Below are positions 33,490-42,602 of a stretch of 64,000 nucleotides of DNA, piece after piece. Position numbers and translations under genes: made by a program. Where the stretch lies: the NCBI GenBank assembly GCA_012845835.1, contig JABAKD010000016.1, positions 25,224,553 through 25,288,552 on the forward strand. Direction: 5' to 3'. The stretch is from Undaria pinnatifida (taxonomy: Eukaryota > Sar > Phaeophyceae > Laminariales > Alariaceae). Position 1 is the stretch's first letter, and every line of letters begins with the position of its first letter. The notes under the pieces were generated by a model, which saw nothing but the letters and a program-made list of their open reading frames with translations, ran no database searches and had not been told where the DNA came from.

Positions 33490-33945
33490 GGTTGTGAAGT
33501 GAATACGATTCTCACCCGTATCGTATTTGGTATTAAAGAGCGTGCGCGCTGGAGACATCATGAATGATCACGATAGCCGTGAGTGTTCTCATGGGTACTA
33601 ATAACTGTGTGGTACGTGGAGAACGGCATGCTCTCGTCATCCCTCTTACCAAGTCGGTGAGAATTATTATCCAACTCGAAAACATATTTGGTTGCTTCTG
33701 AACCAGGACCCACTGTGCTACTGGGTCACATGACAATGGGTAGTGCAACGTGTCGTGAGTTCGATTCTCACCGACTTCATAATATAGGTCTTTTTCGAGC
33801 CTGCACGCTGACGACGTCGTGAATGGTTACTTCGGTCGTTAAACATACGTAGCACTTCCGACTAAGCTACTGACTGAGTCGAGTGAGCACGTAGCTCAGT
33901 GAGCAGTGCTGTAATCGTACGAGTTCTGGGTCAAATCACTTATCG
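33490..33945 (+). repeat. tRNA-like (SINE-type) repeat, two diverged copies
   Basis: GAGTTCGATTCTCACCG (33760-33776) fits an internal B-box. The following TCGAGCCTGCACGCTGACGA block has a diverged partner about 250 bp upstream (33545-33600), after another GATTCTCACC. A further tRNA-like stretch (GTAGCTCAGTGAGCAG) is at 33890. No complete cloverleaf can be folded, so none is called a tRNA gene. Confidence 0.4.
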
Positions 33946-34244
33946 TAAGAGCGCTGTCCAAATCCTTCGTTATCCGTCCCCTATTTGCCTGGTCGTGAAC
34001 GCGTACTACGTTTAGGAGGTAAGAAACACATGTCAGCCGACAATCGCGGGGACTATTTTGGATTTGGGATTCCTGGGCAGTTTTTTTCTCCGACAGCGTA
34101 TCAACGCGTGGCCTCCTAATCGATGACACAGCAGCAGTTTAGTCTGCAGTACCACAAATATGTAGGTGTCTTCTTGACAACATGTCGTGTGCACGAGAAT
34201 TCGATGATACAGCTGAAAAAAATTTTGATACTAGGCGACGACAT

Positions 34245-34680
34245 ATATACCCGCCCCCCCACCCCCCCCGCCCCAACCCCCCCCCCCCCCCCCCCGCCCC
34301 CAATAATATACTGGTGCCTGAACCGTCAGATTTATCCCCTCGAAAAGATTTATAGCTTACATGCACAAATTGCCCTCTTTCCCCCCCCCTCCAAACCCGC
34401 TCGCTTTTGATCAAAACCAGGCCCCCTTTCCCTTTACAGCTGTAAAATTTTGTCCCCCTCAGAAACGGGTTTTATAGTTTCCGCGCACAGACCGACTAAA
34501 ATCATCTTGTTGACCCTGGTAGCTACACCGTAGTTGTAAGGGGAGTCGCCGACCTATATCCTTCATGAAGACACACAACTCGTAATGCGCGCGATCGGAG
34601 TATCACACACAGCTTGCAAAGATGAGTTTTGAAGAAATCTTCGATCTCACAGCTTGTGTGTATTTTCATTTTTTATAATA
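34245..34680 (+). repeat. R1 copy, + orientation
   Basis: Poly-C runs, the AATAATATACTGGTGCC block, box 2, box 1 and the 3' part are present in order. Box 3 is absent, so it is 5'-truncated relative to the 57-kb copy. Confidence 0.78.
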
Positions 34681-34724
34681 TATGTCCGATACCAAGGTTC
34701 CAAAGTCCGAGCTTCAGAAGCAGC

Positions 34725-34810
34725 AATTTCGTTGTTGTTGTTGTTGCTGTCCTCACTTTCACTCGCATAATCAAGTCCGTGGTCTTGGGACAGGCTCCAT
34801 CGGTAAGGTT
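34725..34810 (+). repeat. R3 head fragment
   Basis: (GTT)n followed by CTCGCATAATCAAGTCCGTG and GGACAGGCTCCA. Only the first part of R3 is present. Confidence 0.6.
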
Positions 34811-35462
34811 AATTGTTACCACCACACATACATGGCACCCTCGACCTTTTCCGAGTATTTTTTGGTATGTGTCTTTCCTTCAAGTATAAGCAAGAGATAA
34901 TAAAAACATTTTTTTTCTAGTTCAGTAGTAATACTACATTGTCGTGCACCAATTTTTTTTTTTAGTTGGACTTCCAGTCAGAAATGAAAAATATCAAGCA
35001 TCGAACTTTTATCTTATTCGCATAGATAGTCCGAAACAAAACAAACAACTTCCAGTTGAAAATATGTTATTCTCCAAGTTGGACGTACGCTCGGCACTTT
35101 CAGAAGTCGTCATGGTAGAGACACTCCAGGTATTCTTTTTTGAGCGAACGCGTCCATATTCGACAACGTCAAAGCACCCGCGGGGCAAGACAGCAGATTC
35201 ATATACATACCCCGCCTTTCAAGAAAAAACAGAGAAGAAGCGCTATACATGCCAACTTTCCGTACGAGCAAGCCACCCCCGCATCTATTTTTTGGACAAC
35301 GCCGCCGCAACGGGAGACCGGTCTCTTGTCATCAGTTTTTCTCCTCGCCCGTGCCTACGCAAAAAAATCAAGGCGACAGCGTTCGGGTAATAAACGAGGG
35401 AGGCGTTCTGCGGTAGCCCCAACACCCTTTTCTTCAACGAAATATCCGGTTTTGAAACCAGC

Positions 35463-35891
35463 TCACGGTCCTACCTTCTGAAATACGGCGTCCCTCGACA
35501 CCTCGACGCCGCCGATCGATAGGTCTTCGCACAAAATGGGATATATGTATACGTACTTTGTTTTCAATTGTATCCTTGATTGTGTCAAGCAGCCATGTAA
35601 CGCTCGTGGAAGAAAATCGCTGGCTTTGAGGGTGGGGCTATCGTAGAACCAGTTAAAGTTTCTCTTCAAAAATCTCGCCGGTTGACATGGCTTCATGTCG
35701 ACATTTTGATGCAAACCGACTTGGCATCCTGTCGCCTTCGAACCTCCACTGCCACGGGGCCAGCAGTGCAGTCTTTCCATTGATGCCAAGTCCTCGTTCG
35801 TTTCGCCTAGTAGAGGCGAAGAAGGTTCTCTATAATACTTGTTCCTGTATTTTTGGGTGATATAAGCCAACTTGTACTTGACGGGGCGCAT
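35463..35891 (-). other. Weak exon-like ORF region of unknown nature
   Basis: One frame is open for 142 codons and ends its informative part at a plausible donor (AAG|GTAGGA at 35475). A second frame is open for 53 codons (about 35664-35825) after a TATTATAG acceptor-like site. Neither shows a safe domain match. See the finding on a Pro-Trp ... Lys-Cys-Arg-His motif in the shorter frame. It may be an old pseudogene or chance. Confidence 0.2.
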
Positions 35892-36224
35892 TTAACAACG
35901 AACGGTGTGTTTCGCCTATCCTTACCTTTTTTGTTGTATACGACGTTTTTCTTACGTGAAAAATTACTTTTATGATCATAAAACTCTTGGCACTACTACA
36001 AAACAGTGAGAAATCAACACAGCTACACCTTGACTTGTAAAAGTGCTGCCCTGCCCCACCCAAAGCATGGGCGCCCGGCAAGCCGGTGCCCATGCGGAGC
36101 CCTGGTAATTTATTTACCTTTCGAGCCACCCACACCATCAACTACTACTTCTTCTAGCATTATGGGTGCAGTAAGGTCCTAATTATGCCACCTATTCCCT
36201 TTATCGACGCTCCCCGCCCCCTGA

Positions 36225-36515
36225 CCCACCATACGACTACAACAGGATACGCGCAGTAAATTTTCCACAGCTGTCAGATTTAGTCCCTCTTGAAAGCGGG
36301 TTGTACAGTTCCCACGCGCAGATATTTTATCATCACCCTGTTGACCCTGGTGAAAGCTACACTGTACTGTAGGGGAGTCGCTGTCCAATATTTTGAAACA
36401 ATTAACACCCAGTAGTACGCGCGATCGGGAGTAGCACTCACAGGTTGCGTAGATGCTTCGACGAAACATTTTTATGGCACAGACAGCTGCCCGATGTGAA
36501 TCTTGATTTTTTGCA
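36225..36515 (+). repeat. Diverged R1 copy, + orientation
   Basis: CACAGCTGTCAGATTTAGTC, GACCCTGGTGAAAGCTACAC and CGCGATCGGGAGTAGCACTC correspond to R1 blocks with many changes. Confidence 0.6.
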
Positions 36516-37197
36516 GTTAAACAACAATAGTATTAGACAAGGCATTATCGCCTCGTTTTCGTGCCAATGGCGTATACGTTATCCTCCTGATCGTGGCGTT
36601 CGCGCAGGCTTATAATGAACGGGGCCAGCGGAACGTAAAGAACAGAGTGCATCAGGCTGTATTGGTACGTGAGAGAGGGCCAGTACTGGTATTCCGGTTG
36701 CGGTTATAGGTCATTTCCATGCTTTGCTCATCTCATCAATTATTTTCGTGTATCTTTCAATTTACCTTATACCTCTGTATATACACCGCTTATTATCGTA
36801 AATCAAACCTGAAGTATAGTCAGCAAGCAGGCTCTCTTCCCCCCTTTCCACAACGGTGTGCGCTATCCTTCAGACCTCGGGAATCATCAAGGCGTTATTT
36901 TCTCCTTGGCTCGCGTCGAATTGCGATAAAAACCATGCAATAAAGCGCTCTCGGCAGTTGGCGTTTCCAGAAACTATAAACGTCATGGACACGACGATTG
37001 GACCCCCGGACTCTCACCTCATATTATACACTGCTGTTCTACCAATCCACCACCAAGGCGAAATTACTGTCGTCTGTATATGTATATATATCGTATGAAT
37101 GCCATGGGTACTATACAAAGCGCACGCGTTGATGACGGTTACAACGATCTTCTTGCGCGAGATCTCAGTTTGACCTTTACATCTGTCTGGTACTCAC

Positions 37198-37447
37198 CAG
37201 TACGATGAGCGGCGAACTCTTCTTGCTGCCTTTTGAACTCTGCTGGTATTCCTGAGTCGTCGTCCTGGTCCCGAGTTGAGTCGGATAAATGTACGGCGGC
37301 AATGGAGAGCCAGGAAAATTCAAGATGAAGAGTGGAAGGAGTGCGGCGGTAGCGGCCGGTGGGTCTGTGTGTCATATCCACCGAAAAGGCTGTCCAATAT
37401 ACCACGCCTCCTTGCCCACGAACGCCTCGCACAAAAATGAAGCACAT
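37198..37447 (-). other. Candidate first exon of an unknown gene
   Basis: An ORF from ATG 37447 (or ATG 37375) reaches a strong donor, ACTG|GTGAGTACC, at 37197. The last ~30 residues are acidic then charged and Gln-rich (Asp-Asp-Asp-Ser-Gly-Ile-Pro ... Gln-Gln-Glu-Glu). No following exon was identified, so this rests on one good splice site. Confidence 0.22.
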
Positions 37448-37534
37448 GTGTTGTTGACAACCTACAGAGCAGAAACCAAGACATGTCTACCAATACCATA
37501 TGAAATTCAAAATGAAGTGCATCATATAATTTAT

Positions 37535-38304
37535 CCGCCACATTAATAAACACTTCACGTACAGGATATCACCTCATTATCTTTCGAGAGCCATCCATGC
37601 CGCTGTGTTTCCCCCCCCCCCCCCCCGCCCCCCCCCCCCCCTCCAACGCCCCCTCTTTCCCGACCACCTGCACGATCGCCTGGACCTAGCACCACGCGTA
37701 TAACAAGCTGATACATATCTTTGATCTCACAGCCGAAGTGTATTTGAATATTATTTGTCACCTAAACCCCTTAAATAATCTTCCCCCCCCCCCCCCCCCC
37801 CCCCCCCTCTTGCTCTCCCTTACTCAAACGCCCCACCAAATATCGAAATCCGCCACATAAATAAACACTTCACGCACAGGATATCTTTCGAGAGCCATCC
37901 ATGCCGCTGTGTCCCCCCCCCCCCCCCCCCCCCCCCCCCCACCTCGAACGCCCCCTTCTTCCCCCCCAACCCATCCCAACCCCACCCCCTCGAACACTCC
38001 ACCCTCTCTTTACTCACTGATTGTACGACTTACCCCAGGATATACATGATCAACTGATGTATTATTTCCGAAAATGTCACATTTATCCCCTCAAAATAAT
38101 GTATAGTTTCCAGACACATATCGAGCTCCCCCCCCCCCCCCCCCCGCCCCAACCCCCCTCCCCCCCCCCCGCCCCAACCCCCCTCCCCCCCCCCCCGCCC
38201 CAACCCCCCTCCCCCCCCCCCGCCCCCAATAATATACTGGTGCCAAAACCGTCAGATTTATCCCCTCGAAAGGATTTATAGCTTACATGCACAAATTGCC
38301 CCTT

Positions 38305-38335
<31 letters not shown>

Positions 38336-38655
38336 CGCCCCCCTCCAAACCCGCTCGCTTTTGATCAAAACCGGGGCCCCCCCCTTTTTCTTTTCTTTTT
38401 TTTTTTTTTTTTGTACACAGCTGTCAGATTTTGTCCCCCTCAGAAACGGGTTTTATAGTTTCCGCGCACAGACTGACTAAAATCATCCTGTTGACCCTGA
38501 TAGCTACACTGTAGCTGTAAGGGGAGTCGCCGACCTATATCCTTAATGAGGACACACAACTCGTAATGCGCGCGATCGGAGTATCACACACAGCTTGCAA
38601 AGATGAGTTTCGACGAAATCTTCGATCTCACAGCTGGAGTGTATTTTAATTTTTA
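37535..38655 (+). repeat. Tandem units plus full R1 composite, + orientation
   Basis: Two ~290-bp units (37540-38000) precede R1 box 3, box 2 and box 1 (38080-38470) and the 3' part to the tail at about 38655. Between box 3 and box 2 a GCCCCAACCCCCCT-type motif with C-run is itself repeated three times (38145-38222). Confidence 0.8.
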
Positions 38656-38945
38656 TAATAATTGTGTGGGTTGTGACTACAAATCGCGTCACTGCAGGAG
38701 GTATCTCCGCGAAGACTGGTGTATGTAATGGATGTGGATAGGCAAAAACATTGGTTTGATGAATTAAGAAGAAAACATGCATTGACGATGCGAAGAATTG
38801 GCACAGGAAAAAGAGGGTTGTCGGTCGGTGTTGGTGGGTCCAATGCACCGCATCACGTAGCTTTGTCGCATTGTGTTCGTGTTTGTGATGTCATGTGCAA
38901 TGGATGGGGAGAGCACTAAGGCGACACAGAGTAATGTAACTTTCT

Positions 38946-38950
38946 CTTGT
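38946..38950. repeat. Target-site duplication CTTGT, left
   Basis: CTTGT directly left of the retrotransposon, matched by CTTGT at 47147-47151. Depending on the exact LTR end it could be scored as CTTG. Confidence 0.75.
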
Positions 38951-39381
38951 ATGGAACCTGGTCTCTCACGGGGTCCCGGAGTCGAAGTGGAGAGGGTGGT
39001 CCCGGAGGTCTGGTACTCGTCGCGGATGGTCGGTAGTCGGAGCGGAGAGGTCGTCGCAGAGCTGAAGTCGAAGCGGAGAGGGCGTCGCGGTGCTGAGGTC
39101 CCTTGACGATCGTTCTCAACAGCGAACGCGACTGATAACCTTTCTTTCTTATATGTAGCAAGGAGATGCTAAGCCAGAGCTAGAGTGACGGTAGGCATAT
39201 GCCCTTCGTCATGCGGCGGGATCACCTTTCGGTGGCTGACCTTTCGGGGACGGGTCAACGCCGTCTATGACGGGTGACGCCGTTCGCGACCCGGGATCGT
39301 GTATTGCCTGACCGGTGACGTGTCCTCTCGCGCATGCGTGTACGCGATCTACGATAGGTATCTACGACCCTGTCTTCCACA
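38951..39381 (-). repeat. 3' LTR (431 bp)
   Basis: Identical by eye to 46716-47146. On the element strand it begins TGTGGAAGACAGGG and ends AGGTTCCAT. It contains a TATA-like ATATAAG (39148-39157), direct repeats of a GAGAGG-type motif, and hairpin-prone CACCTTTCGGTGG. Confidence 0.93.
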
Positions 39382-39393
39382 TCACCCCCCTCT
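39382..39393 (-). promoter_or_regulatory. Polypurine tract
   Basis: On the element strand AGAGGGGGGTGA lies directly before the 3' LTR, as expected for the plus-strand primer. Confidence 0.75.
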
Positions 39394-40161
39394 GTATTCG
39401 CTGCAAGCCCATCTTAGCTAAGGATGGTTTTGTAGCGGTCATCGGGAGGATGACAATTTTAGGAAACGGGGTGTCGATTTATCGGATCGAGACACAGCAG
39501 CTGTTATATGCGTGCATCCACTCCTTATAACTGACGTGTTTAGCAAACACGGGTGTGAAACACCGGGCCAGCGAAGATGTTTACATTTTCGAGCTTGCAT
39601 GCTGACAGCGTGTACTGGAGTTGTATGGGGTTTCCAAATATTATCTCAACGCACGTATTCCGTGTGGCCACACGTACTGGTGCGCCCCTCGTGGTTGCTG
39701 TTCTGGGAACCACGGGCAGCGAAATTGTTTAGTGATTTCTCCTTTGTGGGCGGGTCCGCCTAGATATTTTCACTCGGAGTCAGCTCAGTTGATCTAGGTG
39801 CATCAACGTGTGACTTCGTTTTAGGTGGGGTGGAGTCGCGTGAAGCTCCTTTCCCCTGTGTGTTTAGTGTTCGAACAATTTTGTTTGTGGCTAGACGGTG
39901 GTATTGCTGTTTTGTCCCGTTTGGAACGGAGTGCCGGGCACGGGCGTGAATTGTCACGCTTCTTACAGTCCTCTCCGTTGGGTACAACAATTTTCTTAAC
40001 GTCTCCTTGCCCCCGGCTATTCCCACCGGAATGCCGGGTAGAGTGCCCGTCAGATCATGGTCGACACGAGTGTGTACTGCCATGCCTGCTGGTGCTACTC
40101 TCATCACCGTTGTTGACTCTTGTGCTTACAGCTGAGTCAACTGTGTTAGCCAGCTTGTTCG
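39394..40161 (-). other. Untranslated 3' region of the retrotransposon
   Basis: 768 bp between the end of the pol frame and the PPT. A 115-codon minus ORF (39760-40107) has no recognisable domain. Whether it is a real extra gene is unknown. Confidence 0.5.
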
Positions 40162-42504
40162 TTATTCGGTTACGCCGCGGAGCATCTGAGAATCTATTTT
40201 GCGCTGTCTCAGTTCGTGCTCGTCCCTGCCTACTATACGCTTCCGTTTCCCGAGAGAAGGGAGGGGGGGCGAAGAAGGCGAGGTTATCGCGAGTTGCAAA
40301 CCCTTTTGGGCTCGGTATGCGGCGATCAATTCGTGACATTGGGGTATTTCGTCCGCGCGATACTCGAGGTCGGATTCAGGGCCGTAACCTCGGAGTCTTA
40401 GGCGGTACTTGTAGTTGTGGGGGCTTGGTCTGCCGGGTCCCCTTTTATGATCTACTACCCTGTCTACGAAGTAGGACTCAATTTTGGGTTGAGCCGCGTC
40501 TGGATGGTCCAACTCGGGTAGGGGAATGGGCTTCCCTAAAAACAATTCCGCCAGCTTCTCAAATTGAGGTGCGGGTGGTGTTTCCCGTTGATGGTAGGGC
40601 TTTATATGGGCTAGGTGGACTGACAATTCTCGGGTGTCGTTCGTTAGTCGTACTCTATACACCACTGGTGATAATTGTGAGCAGACGACATACGGTCCTC
40701 GCCATGGTAATAGCAGCTTTGGGTTGGGCCCATCCGAATCCTGGTACGGTCTGTACACGAGTACTTCCTGTCCAGGTTTGAACACCGGGTACGGTTTAAG
40801 TTTGCTATTTTGTTCTGCCTGCTTGTCTGCACGCTCGGTTAAGTTTCGGCGTGCGAGCTCAAAGGCGATTTGCAAATTGTCCCGTGTGTTTTGTGCGAGT
40901 TCGTCGGTGTCTGCTGTTCTTCCTACATGGGGAATACCGAGGATTATATCGACTGGGAGTCGGGGTTGTCGTCCGAACATTAAGAAGAATGGTGTCTCAT
41001 GCATCGTTGCACTAAAGCTAGTGTTGTGCGCTAGCTGTACGAACGGTAAGAGAGTGGCCCAGTTGCTTTGATCGATTGCACTGTGCATTGCTAGCATGCT
41101 GTGCATCGTTGAGTGTACCCGTTCGGACACTGAATTACCCTGCGGCCGGTACGGCGTTGTGCGGGTCTTTTTGTATCCGAGTATTTGTTGCAGCTGGTAT
41201 ATCACCTTATTCTCGAATTCGGGGCCTTGATCACTATGCAAGGTTTCTGGTGGGCCGAAAATGCTGATTATTCTCTCGATTATGGCATTGGCTACTGTTT
41301 CGGCCGTTTTATTACGTACCGGCAGCAGTACCGCAAACCTCGTCAGGTGGTCCATCATGGAGAGAACGTATTTGCATTCGATCCCTGCGGCTGAAGTTGA
41401 TACCGATTTGTACTCTACTAAGTCAACCGATATTCGTTGAAATGGCCGCTCGACAGGTAAATGGCCTGTCGGGAGCTTGGGTCTGTTGTGTGCTGTTTTT
41501 CGTCGTTGACAAGCTTGGCATTTTTCGCACCACTCTCGTACGTCGCGGCTGATGGTGGGCCACCAATATTTCTGGCGGATTTTTTCATAAGTCGGGCGAG
41601 ATGCGAGGTGTCCTCCGGATAGAACGTGATCGTGGTAGGCGTGCAGAATTAATCCAACAAGGGCCTCCGGTACTACGAGTTGATCGCGGAAGGTGCTTCG
41701 TTTTCGAAGATATCCCGGAAGGTACGATTTAAACAACAGCCCGTCCTGCAATGAATAGTAAGACATGGTTGTTTTCGTTTCTTTTTCGGGTAATGGTGCG
41801 TCTGCGTGCTGTATGTAATCGATGTACTGCCCGTACTCTACTCTTTGTGCTGAGCGGAGTTTTTCTTGATCGACGGACATGAAAACATTTGTCGCGCTCA
41901 CGAATACTGATTTCACACTAAAGAGCTCTCTATCGCTGCGTACTGGTTCTAGGTTATCCAGTTTATCGGCGGAGATCTGATATGGCCGGGGGACACGAGC
42001 TGTTTGTAGCTTAGGATCATCTGGTACGTTGCGGCAAATGGGCGCGAGGGACGGCACAGCTACTTCTTGCTGGTGCTCGAACGCAAACATTCGTGAAAGC
42101 GTGTCCGGTACGACGTGCAGTTTGCCTGGTTTGTGTTGGACGGTGAAGTCAAAAGACTGTAATGCTATTGCCCAGCGTGTTAACATGTTCGATGTATCTT
42201 GCATTGAGTATAGGTATCGCAGGGCCGCGTGATCTGTCACACACACAAAATGTCGTCCCCATAAATAAGGTCGCCAGTGCTGGATGGCCAAGACCACAGC
42301 ATAACATTCTTTGAGCGTAGCGGAGTAGTGGCGCTGGCTGTCGTTGAAGCGTTGACTAAAGTATGCGATTATAACGAGGTCATCGTCTTTCTGCTGGGCG
42401 AGGAAGGCACCTGCACCTGCTTCTGAAGCGTCAACGTGTATCGCAAAGTCTTTAGAAAAATCGGGAAATTGAAGTACGGGCGCCTGAGTGAGTAATTGTT
42501 TCAC
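40162..42504 (-). CDS. pol: Pol, second part: RNase H, integrase, GPY/F module, chromodomain
   Basis: 780 codons. RNase H begins with Asp25 in His-Val-Asp-Ala-Ser and Glu66. The integrase has His-rich and CQAC zinc-binding residues (H293, H299, C329, C332) and the catalytic triad D361, D425 (His-Ser-Asp-Gln-Gly) and E461, with the classical 35-residue D-E spacing. Trp-Arg-Gly-Pro-Tyr at 601-605 is the GPY/F module. Residues about 677-732 (Asp-Arg-Val-Val-Asp-His ... Gly-Tyr-Gly-Pro-Glu) are chromodomain-like but lack the usual Trp after the second strand. Lying in a different frame from RT, it has no start of its own beyond an internal Met and is presumably made as part of Gag-Pol. Coding signal continues upstream of 42504 in this frame to about 42615. 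Confidence 0.92.
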   Translation of the reverse strand: MKQLLTQAPVLQFPDFSKDFAIHVDASEAGAGAFLAQQKDDDLVIIAYFSQRFNDSQRHYSATLKECYAVVLAIQHWRPYLWGRHFVCVTDHAALRYLYSMQDTSNMLTRWAIALQSFDFTVQHKPGKLHVVPDTLSRMFAFEHQQEVAVPSLAPICRNVPDDPKLQTARVPRPYQISADKLDNLEPVRSDRELFSVKSVFVSATNVFMSVDQEKLRSAQRVEYGQYIDYIQHADAPLPEKETKTTMSYYSLQDGLLFKSYLPGYLRKRSTFRDQLVVPEALVGLILHAYHDHVLSGGHLASRPTYEKIRQKYWWPTISRDVREWCEKCQACQRRKTAHNRPKLPTGHLPVERPFQRISVDLVEYKSVSTSAAGIECKYVLSMMDHLTRFAVLLPVRNKTAETVANAIIERIISIFGPPETLHSDQGPEFENKVIYQLQQILGYKKTRTTPYRPQGNSVSERVHSTMHSMLAMHSAIDQSNWATLLPFVQLAHNTSFSATMHETPFFLMFGRQPRLPVDIILGIPHVGRTADTDELAQNTRDNLQIAFELARRNLTERADKQAEQNSKLKPYPVFKPGQEVLVYRPYQDSDGPNPKLLLPWRGPYVVCSQLSPVVYRVRLTNDTRELSVHLAHIKPYHQRETPPAPQFEKLAELFLGKPIPLPELDHPDAAQPKIESYFVDRVVDHKRGPGRPSPHNYKYRLRLRGYGPESDLEYRADEIPQCHELIAAYRAQKGLQLAITSPSSPPLPSLGKRKRIVGRDEHELRQRKIDSQMLRGVTE

Positions 42505-42602
42505 TGTTGCGTACGCCTGATCGTGTTCTGGTCTCCAACGTTTAGCGACTTCTTTGGCGGCCTCTTTTTTCGTGAGGGCTACCAGGGGTGCTAAGATACC
42601 GG

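Noticed and set aside
33880..33945. tRNA gene
   Set aside because: A- and B-box-like stretches are present but stems do not pair into a cloverleaf.
39825..40781. 318-codon plus-strand ORF
   Set aside because: Antisense to the integrase-chromodomain end of the retrotransposon; no domain of its own.
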